A DNA stretch of 64,000 bases from Acidobacteriaceae bacterium (lineage in GTDB: Bacteria > Acidobacteriota > Terriglobia > Terriglobales > Acidobacteriaceae), in assembly GCA_003156805.1 (NCBI GenBank), contig PMHV01000007.1, positions 155 to 64,154 on the forward strand. Direction: 5' to 3'. A model generated the notes under the pieces. That model saw nothing but the letters and a program-made list of their open reading frames with translations. It was not told the DNA's origin and ran no database searches. The translations under genes were made by a program, and so were the position numbers. Each line of letters opens with the position of its first letter. Position 1 is the first letter of the stretch. Below, one piece after another: positions 16,793 through 27,182 of this stretch.

Positions 16793-18184
16793 ATGTCTCA
16801 TCCAACCACTTCTGAGCCGGGCCTGCGGCAATCAACGCATCGCTTCCGCTGCATCGCCTGCGGCGATCTCAGCGACGCCGCCAGTCTGGACTTCCGCTGC
16901 TCGCGATGCGCAGATTTGCTTGAGATTATTTATCCGGCTTGGACTTCTGCTTCGCCTGCCGCTGAAGATCTGAAGTCTTCCTGGCGGCAGCGTCGTCTCT
17001 CGAACTCTGCCATTGACCTCAGCGGCGTCTGGCGCTTCCGCGAACTGTTGCCAGCGCTTCAGAACAGCGACCAAGCCATCACCCTGCGCGAAGGCAATAC
17101 GCCTTTGTACGAATTGCCGCAATGCGCGCGCAGCACAGGCGTTCCGCGGCTCTATGCCAAACATCAGGGAATGAACCCCACCAGTTCGTTCAAAGACACG
17201 GGCATGACGGTGGCCGCGTCCTTTGCGCGCGAGGCCGGATACCGCTGGGTAGCTTGCGCGTCTACCGGCAATACGTCGGCATCTATGGCCGCTTACGCCG
17301 CGCGTGGCGGACTGCGAAGTCTGGTGCTGGTTCCGGAAGGCAAGATCTCCTGGAGCAAACTTTCTCAGGCCCTCGACTACGGCGCCTTGACCTGCCAACT
17401 CCGCACGGATTTCGACGGTTGCCTGCGTCTGCTGCAGCAACTTGTTCTGCGCGCCCCGGTATACCAGTTGAACTCCATCAATCCATTCCGGCTCGAAGGC
17501 CAAAAAACTCTTGCGCTCGAATTGCTGGAGCAACTGGACTGGCAACCTCCCGATCACATCCTCGTGCCCGGGGGAAATCTCGGCAACATTTCGGCGATCG
17601 GCAAGGCTTTGCTGGAGATGCGCGGCCTCGGCTTGATTGCACGCCTGCCGAAGTTGTCGGTGATTCAAGCCGAGGGCGCGAATGCCCTCGTGCGAACCAT
17701 GCGCGAGGCCGGCGGCAAGCGGCTGGTGAGTGTGCAAGCGGAAACTCGCGCCACCGCCATCCGCATCGGCAATCCCGCGTCATGGAAAAAAGCAGTACAC
17801 GTGCTCGAAGCCACCGGCGGCGCGTGCGAACAAGTGAGCGAAATCGAAATCGCGCAGGCGAAAGCGGAAATCGGCGCCGAAGGCATTGGATGCGAGCCCG
17901 CTTCCGCGGTCACACTCGCCGGCCTCAAGAAACTGCTAAAGCAAGGTTTCGTAAAACCGGAGGAGAGCGTCGTGTTGGTCCTGACCGGAAACTTGCTGAA
18001 AGATCCGGACTTCACCATGGAATTTCATCGCGGAGATTTGTTCAGGGGAACCGCGCACGAGAGCGAGAGCGCAGCGCTTAAGCCGCTGCGTCGTCCGCCG
18101 ATGGTCCTCGACGCTACGCTGGAAGCGGTGATCCAGGCTTTGGAACAGGCAGACAAATCCGGCTCCACGCACTCGAATGGCTGA
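16793..18184 (+). CDS. thrC: threonine synthase
   Basis: A 463-residue PLP enzyme converting O-phosphohomoserine to threonine. An N-terminal zinc-ribbon-like motif (C20-x2-C23 and C36-x2-C39) precedes the catalytic domain, as in many bacterial threonine synthases. The PLP lysine is K134 in NPTSSFKDTGM, the phosphate-binding loop is ACASTGNTSASMAAYAARGG, and VPGGNLGNISAIGKAL is also typical. The ATG at 16793 begins just before the ribbon; its ribosome-binding site is weak, so the start is moderately sure. The stop overlaps the homoserine kinase start by eight bases, which supports coupled translation of the last two threonine steps. Confidence 0.93.
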   Translation: MSHPTTSEPGLRQSTHRFRCIACGDLSDAASLDFRCSRCADLLEIIYPAWTSASPAAEDLKSSWRQRRLSNSAIDLSGVWRFRELLPALQNSDQAITLREGNTPLYELPQCARSTGVPRLYAKHQGMNPTSSFKDTGMTVAASFAREAGYRWVACASTGNTSASMAAYAARGGLRSLVLVPEGKISWSKLSQALDYGALTCQLRTDFDGCLRLLQQLVLRAPVYQLNSINPFRLEGQKTLALELLEQLDWQPPDHILVPGGNLGNISAIGKALLEMRGLGLIARLPKLSVIQAEGANALVRTMREAGGKRLVSVQAETRATAIRIGNPASWKKAVHVLEATGGACEQVSEIEIAQAKAEIGAEGIGCEPASAVTLAGLKKLLKQGFVKPEESVVLVLTGNLLKDPDFTMEFHRGDLFRGTAHESESAALKPLRRPPMVLDATLEAVIQALEQADKSGSTHSNG

Positions 18185-19145
18185 GAAAAAGAACTCTCGA
18201 CGAAAGCCGTCTTCGCCTCTGCATCTCGCCCTGCCGGCCACGTCGGCGAATCTCGGTCCCGCCTTCGACGCCGCCGCGCTCGCGCTCGATCTTCACATCA
18301 CCATCAATGCCCGTCCCGACGACCATTTTTCCATCGCCGCCGCCGGTCGCGACCGCGAAATCTGCGAGAAGCTCGACAATCATCTCATCCTGAATACCTA
18401 CCGCGAAGTTCTCGAAGCCCAGGGCAGGGAAGTGCAGCCTTTATTTCTGCGAATCAAGAATGAAATCCCCATCGGCAAAGGCTGTGGCTCATCGGCTGCC
18501 GCCCGGCTCGCTGGCATCGCGTTCGCGGCGCATTACGGCCGTCTGCGCTGGAACGATGCGCAAATCATCGGCGAAGCTTCGCGCCGCGAGCACCATCCCG
18601 ACAACGCTTCGGCCTGCTGGATGGGCGGTCTCACCGTCGCCCGCATGTCGGCAGGCGGTGAAACCCAAACCAACGTCCTAGCAGAAGCCCAAGTCGTCGC
18701 TGTTCGCCCCAAAGGGAAATGGCCGCTGCTCCTCGCAATTCCTGAGCAGCGCCTTTCCACGGAGGAAGCCCGCCGCGTCTTGCCCGCGCAATATTCCCGC
18801 GCCGATGCCGTGGTTAACATCCAGAACTCGATGCTTCTGCTCGCCGCATTCTTTCAGGGACGCCATGACTTGCTATCCGCGGCTCTGGAAGACCGCATCC
18901 ACCAGCCATACCGCACTGTGCTTTGTCCCCTATTGCCCTGCCTGAAAGAATTAACAGGAACCAAAGGTGTTATGGGGGCAGCCCTCAGCGGCGCTGGACC
19001 ATCCGTCCTCATGTTTCTCGATCCGGGAGTCTCCGCCAGGAAGACCCGCGATTCAGTCGCCGCCCACCTCGCCCGGGGTGGGTTTCGCGCTGAATTGCTT
19101 ATAACCTCTATCGCTTCCAGAGGCGCACGGCCCAACCGCAAATAA
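18177..19145 (+). CDS. thrB: homoserine kinase
   Basis: A 322-residue GHMP-family kinase phosphorylating homoserine, the substrate step before threonine synthase. Features are the N-terminal LPATSANLGPAFDAAALAL, the ATP-binding GHMP loop PIGKGCGSSAAARLAG (about residues 98-112), REHHPDNASACWMGGL and the C-terminal GAALSGAGPSVLMFL. The length matches the family. The ATG overlaps the thrC stop by eight bases, so this is a thrC-thrB operon. The first 15 residues are basic and precede the conserved core. Confidence 0.93.
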   Translation: MAEKKNSRRKPSSPLHLALPATSANLGPAFDAAALALDLHITINARPDDHFSIAAAGRDREICEKLDNHLILNTYREVLEAQGREVQPLFLRIKNEIPIGKGCGSSAAARLAGIAFAAHYGRLRWNDAQIIGEASRREHHPDNASACWMGGLTVARMSAGGETQTNVLAEAQVVAVRPKGKWPLLLAIPEQRLSTEEARRVLPAQYSRADAVVNIQNSMLLLAAFFQGRHDLLSAALEDRIHQPYRTVLCPLLPCLKELTGTKGVMGAALSGAGPSVLMFLDPGVSARKTRDSVAAHLARGGFRAELLITSIASRGARPNRK

Positions 19146-19182
19146 TGCTTGAGATACCTGCCCATGTTCGTGATAAAGTGAC

Positions 19183-19243
19183 GGACAAACCAGCATACGG
19201 GGCTATTTTGCAAGCTGCAGATTTCGCGTAGTTTGGTTTGTCC
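19183..19243 (+). promoter_or_regulatory. long-range inverted repeat upstream of a small gene
   Basis: GGACAAACCA at 19183-19192 is perfectly complementary to TGGTTTGTCC at 19234-19243, giving a 10-base-pair stem with a 41-base loop. It lies between thrB and the 63-residue gene starting at 19320. This could be a structured 5' leader or a protein-binding site. No known riboswitch pattern is recognised. Confidence 0.35.
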
Positions 19244-19319
19244 CCAAGCCCAGGACTGGTGGCCAGGCCGGGCGCTTCGGTTGCGGCAGGTTCGGGGAAG
19301 AGCAGGAAGGAAGTTAAAG

Positions 19320-19511
19320 ATGCGCCACCACGTCCAGCCACGTGACAGCGTCCAGCCGCGCAATGAACAGGTGCGGAAGGAAATCCAGGGTTTTCTGCGG
19401 GCCGTCAACTCTTATCCCGACCGTGTTGCCAAAGAGCCCCGCATCAGCTTCCAGCAACACCTGTGCAGCATCTTCTCCCATGCCCCTGCCGACCCGCGCC
19501 GTCGGGATTGA
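19320..19511 (+). CDS. small conserved-looking protein, unknown function
   Basis: A 63-residue protein with a strong ribosome-binding site (AGGAAGGAAG, six bases before the ATG). The core NEQVRKEIQGFLRAVNSYPDRVAKEPR reads like an amphipathic helix followed by a short loop. The context (end of a thrC-thrB run, strong site, charged soluble composition) supports a real gene. I cannot assign a family. It may have its own promoter or leader, given the inverted repeat 77 bases upstream. Confidence 0.55.
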   Translation: MRHHVQPRDSVQPRNEQVRKEIQGFLRAVNSYPDRVAKEPRISFQQHLCSIFSHAPADPRRRD

Positions 19512-19532
19512 CTCGCGCCACCGACTGATCGT

Positions 19533-20099
19533 CTACCGGCTCGCCGGCGGTATGATTCCATTCATGCGCAGATATTCCACCATCTGTCCGTAGTGGTCAA
19601 AGCCATGCGCCGCAACGCTGGTCGCCAGCCCCAACCGCGTGACCGATCCTTCACCGAAGGGGCTTTTGATCGGGTCCACGAGATTCCTTTCGTCAATGGT
19701 CTGCACCGCCGTGTGCACGTACACGAACGAATCCTTCAAGTATTTCAGAATATCGGCCTTCGAGCTGATCGAGGCCGGTCCCGCTTCATCGCCCACGTCC
19801 ACGGGAATCTTTTCCACCAGAATAGCCGCCCCGAAAATGTAGTTCACTGCGGCCACATGTTTGATCTGCTGGGCAAAGGTGCGCACGCCTTTGAATTCGC
19901 CGTTGGCGGGCGCAAATCCGTATTTTTCTTCCGGCATGGCTTCCGCCGCCGGAACAAACTCGTGCTCCAGGTTGCTGACAGTACCTTCCAGCACCTGGGC
20001 GATGGTACGGTGGTCGTTCTTGGCTTTTTTGTCCTGCGCCGCAGAGGCCCCTGCGAGCGCAATCAGGCAAAATACAAGCCATCCAATTCTTTTGCTCAT
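19533..20099 (-). CDS. exported DinB-family protein
   Basis: A 188-residue protein with a signal peptide (MSKRIGWLVFCLIALAGASA) and a four-helix DinB-like domain. The putative metal-binding histidines are in QQIKHVAAVNYIFG and SVAAHGFDHYGQMVEYLR, where H-x3-H followed by GQ is characteristic. DinB-like proteins are metal-binding bundles related to thiol-dependent transferases; exported members are frequent in Acidobacteria and have no known substrate. Its ATG overlaps the stop of the upstream permease gene (ATGA, four bases), so translation of the two is coupled. Confidence 0.88.
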   Translation of the reverse strand: MSKRIGWLVFCLIALAGASAAQDKKAKNDHRTIAQVLEGTVSNLEHEFVPAAEAMPEEKYGFAPANGEFKGVRTFAQQIKHVAAVNYIFGAAILVEKIPVDVGDEAGPASISSKADILKYLKDSFVYVHTAVQTIDERNLVDPIKSPFGEGSVTRLGLATSVAAHGFDHYGQMVEYLRMNGIIPPASR

Positions 20100-21586
20100 G
20101 AGAATTCCCCCTTAAACTTTTGCTCAGCTTGCCGGATCCCAAATGGCCACTCCCGGCGCTTCCAGGCTCGAATCATATAGATCAAGAGCCCACTCAGCAG
20201 AATCACCACCGCGTATCGCACTTCCTTCAAAGCATTCGGCCGCTCGAACAGGATGAAGATGAATCCTGCCATCGCCGCCAGTGCCGGCAAAGGATACAAC
20301 CACATGCGAAACGGCCGTGGCATTTCCGGTCGGCGAATTCTCAGCACGATCAGTCCGACGGCCTGCACCAGAAACTGTATCAGGATGCGAATCACCACGA
20401 GTGCGGCAATCGCGTCTTTCAGTCGCAGAAAGCAAAACGCCGCCGCCACCACTCCCAGCGCCAGCAGCGACACATACGGAAACCGGTACACCGGATGCAC
20501 CCGGGCAAATGCGCGAAAATAATTCCCGTCCTTCGCCGCAGCGTAGGGCACTCGCGAGTACCCCAGCATCAGCGAAAACACCGACGCAAAGGCCGCCAGC
20601 ATCACGAGGGCTGTTACCGCCCGTGCCGCCCACGCTCCGTAGATCCGCTGCATGAACAGGGAAACCACATACAGCCCGCTGCTGTTCTGCCCGCCCTGCG
20701 TCATCTCCCGCCACGGCACCACGGCGAGAATACAAACATTCATCACTATGTATAGACAAGCTACCAAAAGAATAGAAAGCAGCAGTGCACGCGGAATATT
20801 CCGCCCCGGGTCTTTGACTTCATCACCCAGAAAACAGACGTTGTAGTAACCCCAATAATCGTAAGTGGCCACCAGCATCGCCCCACCCAGACCGGTAAAA
20901 AATCCGGACGACAGCGTGAATGCGCCAGGAGGAAAATCGAATGCCCGCGCCGTGTTGAAGTGAGTAAGTCCGGCAAAAACGATCCACCCGATGGTTCCCA
21001 TTACACCAAACCACAGCAGCGCGGAAAGCCTTCCAATCACCGTGATCCGCCGGTAGAGCAGCAGAACAGCAAAGAAGCAGACCGCGACTGCCACCGAGGT
21101 CCCCGGCGTCACCAGCCAGTTCACCTGCAGCGTGCCTGCCCAGGGAATGTGCAAAGCCGTGCTGCGCGCGGCATACACCGTTTCCAGTCCCGGCCAGTAA
21201 TACGCCGCGTAGCCGGCCAGACCGATGCAGCCCGTCGCAATCGAAAGCGGCGCGCTGAACGAAAGCTGCCAGATGAACAGAAACGAGATCAGCTTCCCCC
21301 ACTTCTCCGGACCATAAATCTCGCGCAAATAACGATACGATCCACCTGACCCTGGCATGGCCGCGCCCAACTCCGCCCATACCAGCCCATCGCACACCGC
21401 AAACACCCCGCCCGCCAACCACCCCAACATGGCCTGCGGCCCGCCCATGGTACTCAAGATCAGCGGCATGGTAATGAACGGCCCCACGCCGATCATGTCA
21501 ATCATGTTGATCGCAGTCGCGCTGCCCAGGCCCATCCCGCGGATCAAGCCCGGCGAAGTCGCATCATTCTGCAAAGGTGGCTGCAT
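20096..21586 (-). CDS. APC-family amino-acid/polyamine permease
   Basis: A 496-residue membrane protein with about 12 hydrophobic helices. The start of the fold, GLGSATAINMIDMIGVGPFITMPLI, matches the APC superfamily unwound first helix, and MPGSGGSYRYLREIYGPEKWGKL is the conserved loop after helix 2. It should import amino acids or amines by proton symport; the substrate is not clear. The ATG at 21586 is chosen because earlier in-frame starts lie inside the preceding gene and add a stretch (MRPVVSFQSLLVGRWF) from repeat-like DNA. The ribosome-binding site is poor. The neighbour downstream overlaps by four bases. Confidence 0.87.
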   Translation of the reverse strand: MQPPLQNDATSPGLIRGMGLGSATAINMIDMIGVGPFITMPLILSTMGGPQAMLGWLAGGVFAVCDGLVWAELGAAMPGSGGSYRYLREIYGPEKWGKLISFLFIWQLSFSAPLSIATGCIGLAGYAAYYWPGLETVYAARSTALHIPWAGTLQVNWLVTPGTSVAVAVCFFAVLLLYRRITVIGRLSALLWFGVMGTIGWIVFAGLTHFNTARAFDFPPGAFTLSSGFFTGLGGAMLVATYDYWGYYNVCFLGDEVKDPGRNIPRALLLSILLVACLYIVMNVCILAVVPWREMTQGGQNSSGLYVVSLFMQRIYGAWAARAVTALVMLAAFASVFSLMLGYSRVPYAAAKDGNYFRAFARVHPVYRFPYVSLLALGVVAAAFCFLRLKDAIAALVVIRILIQFLVQAVGLIVLRIRRPEMPRPFRMWLYPLPALAAMAGFIFILFERPNALKEVRYAVVILLSGLLIYMIRAWKRREWPFGIRQAEQKFKGEFS

Positions 21587-21626
21587 TTCGTGGAAGAACC
21601 AACGACCGACGAGCAACGACTGAAAA

Positions 21627-24575
21627 CTAACGACCGGCCTCATGTCCGGCACTCAACAAATTCACATACAGCCGCACCGCGCCCGGCACGCCCGCAGGCA
21701 ATTGCCGGAAAAATGCATATCCCGTGTAGATGTAGGTTCCCTTGCCGTAGCGTGCTTTCAACAGCCCGCCTTTCTGGGTATCTTCACCGGGATCGTGGCA
21801 TGCCAGCAGCGGCTCAAAATGTTCGTCCCATTTGTCCATGAAATACAGTCCGCGCTCTTGCACCCAGCCGTCGAAATCGCGCGCCGTGATCGGGTTCGGA
21901 GAATGAAAGACCTCGTCTCCCGGCGCCAGAATGTCTACCGGAGCATCCTCCACCGAAACTCGCGCGCGGCTCAGCTCCGCAGGATAGGGCGTGAAATGTC
22001 CGCCGTTAAAATCCGCGACCCCGGTGTTATATTGCACCACCAGCGTTCCGCCGGCGGCAACAAAATCAAGCAGCTTCTTGTTGTTGGCGACCACTTCCTT
22101 CTGCGTATCGTAGGCGCGAATGCCGAGTAAGATCGTCCCGAATCGGCCGAGATCTTCGCTAGCCAGTTTTTCAGCAGGAATCAGCGTTATATTCATTCCC
22201 ACTTGTTCGAGCACCGTGGGAATATCGTCGCCCGCGCCCATGATGTATCCGATCTTCAAATTGTGCGGCACCGCGACATCGACAATACTTACTTTTTGCC
22301 GTGCCGGCTGATAATAGTAGAAACTGCCCAAGTCGTCCCGCGTCACCAGCGTGTATCCCTGGTCGTACGTTTTTCCGCCCGCCTCCAGCACTGCGCGAAC
22401 CTCGGCTCGTCCCTCCTGCAGGGTCGCTGGATGAACCGTAAATTCGAAATCCCGCTTTTCTCCGCGCTTATGAAGATCAACCTGAATTTCAGACGGCTCT
22501 GCACTCCACCCGTGCGGCGCATGCAGTCGGAGCGTGGCCTGCGGTGCTCCGGTCAGGTTGCAACTCACGCCCACGCGCACCTTGGTGGCCGCGCCATCCT
22601 TTACTGGGATCACCTGCGTTCCTGGCTCCAAAGCCACGGAAAATGCCGGTGCGAAGGCCAGCGCCCGCTTGGCTGCGATTCCATGTTCATTTACAAACGG
22701 AACCCAAACATTCGCCCTGATGTCTCCGCCGATGTCCGTGTGAGCACTACTCCTGCGGCGTTGGATAAAATCAGGAGAGGGCGAGTGCATTCCCCGGCGC
22801 CCGGCAATCTCATATTCGGCCCGCACCTGTAGCTGCCCCGGAGGAAACGGCAACGTGGCAAATCGTTCATCATCCACAGTGTTGATCGCTTCCGTGTCGG
22901 GATCGTTGCGGTGCCAATAAGGACGCGTGAACCCTGCATCATCGGGAACCTGCGCCAGGAAATTCGCGTAGTAATCTTCTCCAGGGCCAATGATGGTTGT
23001 CTCCGCATGTTCGTGCTTTACCCAGCCCTGGCCCGGATCCAGCCTCGCATTCCGCACCGCAAGCCAAAACTTCGATCCGTTGTGCAGCTTGGCGATAATC
23101 TCAAACTGCTGACCCGGCGAAACCACCGTAAGCGCATCTTTCTCCGCTGGCACCGGCGTTCCCGGACCCTGCGGCGGAGCCACTGTCGCCACCAGCGTTA
23201 CATTCATCGCGTCGCTGAGAGCGGTTTCCGCTTCCTGCCGTTTTTCCTCCAGAACCTGCAATACGTCGTCCACACCCACTCCACGAACATCGCTCTTCTG
23301 CAAGCGGCCGATCACGTCATCGAGTCTCTGCGCCGCGGCAAATAGCGGCTCCGCTGCTTTGCTCGGATTTCCCTCGCTCCGTTCCGTCGCCTGCTTCACT
23401 TCTTCCGTCAATTCTTCAAGCTCTTTCCGCAACCACGGGAGCCTGGTCCCATCCGCGCCCAGGCGCGCCGCTAGTCCCGGGAGCGACGTATCAATCCCAT
23501 CAAAGAAATCCTTCTCGTGTCCATTTGAATCCAGCTTGGGAGGCTCGACTGAATCCACCAACTTGTAAAACGTGAATCGATCTCCAGGTTCCACGCTCCA
23601 GTTCGCTGCGCCCTGCGACAACTGATGCCGCAGTCCCTCCATGGCGAACTGCACATAAGACATGCCCAGATCTTCGCTGTGCTCGCCCACGTTCAACTTC
23701 ACGGTCCAATTTCCGTCTGGACAAGTCGTCGCTCCAAACCCGCACACATTTCCAATATAGAGTTTCTTTGCCTGCCAGGGATCCAGCCCCTGCGCGATCT
23801 GCTCTGGAAAGCGCTTCGTGTCCGCGGCCGCGTGAAACGCCTCCTTGGTTAGAATCGCGGACGCCTGGTGATGCCCATGACCATCTCTTTCCGTCCCCGA
23901 AAATCTGGCCACCAAAACGTCTGGACGAAACCTGCGAATCACCCGCACCATGTCCGCCAGCGCGATATCATGTCCGCCCCACTTTTCAAATGTCTCGTCG
24001 GGGCTCTTCGAAAAACCAAAATCCGCCACGCGTGAAAAGCGATCTTCCACCCCGTAGTGTTGATCCGCCGCCAGCAGTTCCAGGGTACGCAGCACGCCCA
24101 GCACATCCGACAAATTGCTGCCCACTTTGTTCTGTCCGCCCTCGCCTCGATTCAGCGTCATCAGCACCACGCTCGCGCCATGCCCGCGCGACTCAAGCGT
24201 CAACATCCCGCCATCTTCATCATCCGGATGCGCCACCGTTTGCATCAGCTGCGCCGTCGTACTCAAACGCCGCAGCAGTAGCCGCAACCCGTCCTCTCCC
24301 TGATCTTGTGGCAACTCCGGCGGGACGCCTTGATAGAACGGTCGCGACGGATTCCACGGCGACTGCTGAACTTCGTTGCTTGGCGCTGAGGAAGATGAAG
24401 GAGCGGGGCTTTCTCCCGCCTGCTGCGGAGAGCCCATGGTCGGTCCAGAAATCAAGAAAAGGACGACCAGGATTTGGGCAATATGCTGGACGAGCCGCCC
24501 AAGGCGGCTCGTAAAAACGCCGAGTCCGGAATATCTCACGTTACAAGGATGGGGCCTACACCCGCTCCGACGCAA
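21627..24575 (-). CDS. large PIG-L family (LmbE-like) deacetylase
   Basis: A 982-residue exported protein. A membrane or signal segment lies at residues about 29-47 (VQHIAQILVVLFLISGPTM). The PIG-L domain covers about residues 100-360, with zinc motif AHPDDE at 115-120 and the later GTERDGHGHHQAS. The remaining 600 residues hold beta-rich domains and a C-terminal glutamine-amidotransferase-like fold (TILLGIRAYDTQKEVVANNK, VVQYNTGVADFNGG). PIG-L enzymes remove acetyl groups from N-acetylglucosamine-type sugars. Long versions with such C-terminal domains occur in Acidobacteria and Bacteroidetes and probably act on extracellular glycans. The exact start is uncertain. Confidence 0.88.
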   Translation of the reverse strand: MRRSGCRPHPCNVRYSGLGVFTSRLGRLVQHIAQILVVLFLISGPTMGSPQQAGESPAPSSSSAPSNEVQQSPWNPSRPFYQGVPPELPQDQGEDGLRLLLRRLSTTAQLMQTVAHPDDEDGGMLTLESRGHGASVVLMTLNRGEGGQNKVGSNLSDVLGVLRTLELLAADQHYGVEDRFSRVADFGFSKSPDETFEKWGGHDIALADMVRVIRRFRPDVLVARFSGTERDGHGHHQASAILTKEAFHAAADTKRFPEQIAQGLDPWQAKKLYIGNVCGFGATTCPDGNWTVKLNVGEHSEDLGMSYVQFAMEGLRHQLSQGAANWSVEPGDRFTFYKLVDSVEPPKLDSNGHEKDFFDGIDTSLPGLAARLGADGTRLPWLRKELEELTEEVKQATERSEGNPSKAAEPLFAAAQRLDDVIGRLQKSDVRGVGVDDVLQVLEEKRQEAETALSDAMNVTLVATVAPPQGPGTPVPAEKDALTVVSPGQQFEIIAKLHNGSKFWLAVRNARLDPGQGWVKHEHAETTIIGPGEDYYANFLAQVPDDAGFTRPYWHRNDPDTEAINTVDDERFATLPFPPGQLQVRAEYEIAGRRGMHSPSPDFIQRRRSSAHTDIGGDIRANVWVPFVNEHGIAAKRALAFAPAFSVALEPGTQVIPVKDGAATKVRVGVSCNLTGAPQATLRLHAPHGWSAEPSEIQVDLHKRGEKRDFEFTVHPATLQEGRAEVRAVLEAGGKTYDQGYTLVTRDDLGSFYYYQPARQKVSIVDVAVPHNLKIGYIMGAGDDIPTVLEQVGMNITLIPAEKLASEDLGRFGTILLGIRAYDTQKEVVANNKKLLDFVAAGGTLVVQYNTGVADFNGGHFTPYPAELSRARVSVEDAPVDILAPGDEVFHSPNPITARDFDGWVQERGLYFMDKWDEHFEPLLACHDPGEDTQKGGLLKARYGKGTYIYTGYAFFRQLPAGVPGAVRLYVNLLSAGHEAGR

Positions 24576-24663
24576 ATCTTTTCGCTGTCCCTTATTTCCA
24601 GGGAACGGTCGCTGGTAGGAAAACGTAGACTGATAACCTGCAACTGGGAACCGGCGACTGTTC

Positions 24664-27066
24664 TTACTGCCGTCCTTCCTTCAGCGTATTCTGGCAGTTG
24701 CTCCCCGCGGTCAGCACCTCATCAAAGGTCGTTTCCTTGCGCATATCCTTCAACAGCGGGTCAGCCAGCAATGCTGAATAAGCGCAATAGTTCTGCTGCA
24801 CCGCCGCCTTCAGCAACCGCAATGCAGATTCCTTCTGTCCGCAATACGCCATCAGCGCGCCTACGTGATACCACGCCTCGGGATCCGGTTCCACCATTAC
24901 CGACGATTCCGCTTCCCGCACAATCCGGTCCATGTCTGCGGGTCGTTGGGCCTGGGTGCACGCCACCAGCAACTCCCGGTGATAATGCGGAGCCTTGGCC
25001 ACGCTCTTCGCGCTCTCCCGCGCTTCTGCCACGTTTCCCTCGGCCAGGTAAACATAGGGCGTGACCCACGCCGCCCACTCCGAGCCCGCATCGAGATGAA
25101 CGAAATCCATGGCGCGGTCGGTTTTGCCCAGCTCGAGAAACGCCCACGCGCACGAGCGGAAAAGAAAATTGCCCGGATCCAGCGACCGCGCGGTATTGCA
25201 CTCCTGAGTGGCTCGTTCCTGCATGCCGGCATAGCGCAACACATAACTCAGCGCAAAGTGCGCGTCGCCGCTCTGCGGCCGCCGCCGCACCAGGTCCGTC
25301 GCCGCATCGTAGGCCCGGCCCAGTTCGCCGCGCTCCACGCGGTTCACGATCAGATTGCTCGCCGCCGCTACCCGGTTCGGGTCCAGCGATAGCGCTCTCT
25401 CATAGGCCGAATTTGAGCGCTGAAATATTTCTTCGCCGCCGCCGCCGTAAATCGAATCGAAATAATAGCGCTGGCCCAGCGCCTCCCAAGCCGGCGCATA
25501 ACTCGGGTCCACTCCTACCACGTGTTCCAATACCGCGATCGCATCTTTGTTTGGTGCGGAATCATGGGGCAGGGCGAGGCTGTGCAGATACAGGTCATAC
25601 GCCTCCTGACTCTTCGGCCGTGACGCGGTGCTGTAATCCCCACCCGCACCGCCCAGCGCCGGCAACAGACCTTGCTGCACCTGCGTGCTCAATTGCTGCT
25701 GCAAAGAAATCAGATCATTTACTCGCGCCGTGGCGCTCGCCTGCCACAGCAATCGGTCGCTGGCTACGTCAATCGCCTCCAGCGTTACCGTCAACTGATC
25801 GCCCTGCCGCATGAAATGCCCGGTCAGCAATCGGCCTACCCGCAACTGCTGCCCCACTTTGCGATAGTCCAAATCTAGTTCTACATACTTCCGCGTCGCC
25901 GACGAAGGCCGCACCTCCAGCGACCGCGAATACGTCAGCACGCTGGTCAACTCATCGGCCAGCGCAAAGCGCAGATAGTCCACGCTGAAATCGCCGTTCG
26001 TGTTCTGCAGCGGCAGCACAGCGATCGCGTTGCGCTCCTCCGCATTCGCCATGTTCCGATGCTTGATCCAATACATTCCCACCGCCGCCAGCACCGTGAC
26101 CAGCACAGCAACCGTCCCGATCAGCACCCACATCTGCCATCGGTTCTGCGCCCGGGCAAAAGTCTTGGTTGCGATCCGCAGCCTGGCCGTATGCCCGCTG
26201 CTGGGCTTCACGAGCCCCGATTCCGTCTCGCGCCTGAGCTGTTGCAGATCCGCTTTCAATTCGTTGGCGCTTTGGTAGCGCTCTTTGCGGTCCTTTTCCA
26301 GGGCCTTGCCGATAATCGCTTCCAGCTCCACCGGCAACTTCGGATTCAAATCCCGCGGAGGCACCGGCTTTTGGTGCAACACCGCATCCAGCGTTACCAA
26401 CGAGTTGTTTCCCGTGAAAGGCTTCTTTCCAGTCGACATCTCGTACATCACGACCCCGAGCGAAAACAGGTCGGTTCGCGGATCGATCTCGTCGCTGCGC
26501 GCCTGCTCCGGCGACATGTACACCGCAGTTCCCGGAATCACTCCCACCGCGGTCAGCGAGTCCTCCATCGCCCCGGTACCCTCGTCCGCCGCCATATTCA
26601 CCAGCTTGGCCAGCCCAAAATCCAGAACTTTTACTTGTCCCTGGCTGGTCAGAAAAATATTCGCCGGCTTGATGTCTCGATGTACTACGCCCTTGGCATG
26701 CGACGCCGCCAGCGCATCGGCCACCTGAATGCCCGTATCTAGCACTTCATCGGTCTGCATCGCTTCGCCGTGGATATGCTGTTTCAGGCTTTCGCCCTCC
26801 AGCCTCTCCATCACGATGAAGGGATGCCCGTGGTTCTCCTCGATATCATGAATAATGCAGATGTTGGGGTGGTTCAGAAGAGACGCCGCACGCGCTTCGC
26901 GGGTGAAACGCTCCAGCGCCTTGGCATCGCCAATCAGATTCTCAGGAATGAACTTCAGGGCGACGTGACGCCCCAGCTTCAGGTCTTCGGCTTCATACAC
27001 CACACCCATGCCGCCGACGCCAAGCTTCCCCAAAATCCGATAGTGGGATACCGTCTGGCCGATCAT
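24664..27066 (-). CDS. transmembrane Ser/Thr protein kinase with TolB-like and TPR domains
   Basis: An 800-residue PknB-type kinase. The kinase domain runs over about residues 9-280: glycine loop GVGGMG (16-21), catalytic-site lysine K38 (VALKF), HRDIKPAN (129-136, catalytic D131), DFG (149-151) and MSPEQ. A single membrane helix follows at about 312-335 ([21 protein letters not shown]). The outside part has a TolB/adenylyl-cyclase-associated unit ([20 protein letters not shown]) and then TPR repeats. Such proteins are common in Acidobacteria and are thought to sense envelope or protein-interaction signals. All catalytic residues are present. It lies 88 bases upstream of the PIG-L gene on the same strand. 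Confidence 0.93.
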   Translation of the reverse strand: MIGQTVSHYRILGKLGVGGMGVVYEAEDLKLGRHVALKFIPENLIGDAKALERFTREARAASLLNHPNICIIHDIEENHGHPFIVMERLEGESLKQHIHGEAMQTDEVLDTGIQVADALAASHAKGVVHRDIKPANIFLTSQGQVKVLDFGLAKLVNMAADEGTGAMEDSLTAVGVIPGTAVYMSPEQARSDEIDPRTDLFSLGVVMYEMSTGKKPFTGNNSLVTLDAVLHQKPVPPRDLNPKLPVELEAIIGKALEKDRKERYQSANELKADLQQLRRETESGLVKPSSGHTARLRIATKTFARAQNRWQMWVLIGTVAVLVTVLAAVGMYWIKHRNMANAEERNAIAVLPLQNTNGDFSVDYLRFALADELTSVLTYSRSLEVRPSSATRKYVELDLDYRKVGQQLRVGRLLTGHFMRQGDQLTVTLEAIDVASDRLLWQASATARVNDLISLQQQLSTQVQQGLLPALGGAGGDYSTASRPKSQEAYDLYLHSLALPHDSAPNKDAIAVLEHVVGVDPSYAPAWEALGQRYYFDSIYGGGGEEIFQRSNSAYERALSLDPNRVAAASNLIVNRVERGELGRAYDAATDLVRRRPQSGDAHFALSYVLRYAGMQERATQECNTARSLDPGNFLFRSCAWAFLELGKTDRAMDFVHLDAGSEWAAWVTPYVYLAEGNVAEARESAKSVAKAPHYHRELLVACTQAQRPADMDRIVREAESSVMVEPDPEAWYHVGALMAYCGQKESALRLLKAAVQQNYCAYSALLADPLLKDMRKETTFDEVLTAGSNCQNTLKEGRQ

Positions 27067-27182
27067 GAGCGCTTAAGTCCTCATCGGCGGTAATGGTAGG
27101 CCGTGGATGCCCTCCGGTCAACTAGCTGGAGGCTGCGGGAGCACGGCAGCTGAGGATCTGGATTCCAGACTCGTGGGCCCAC

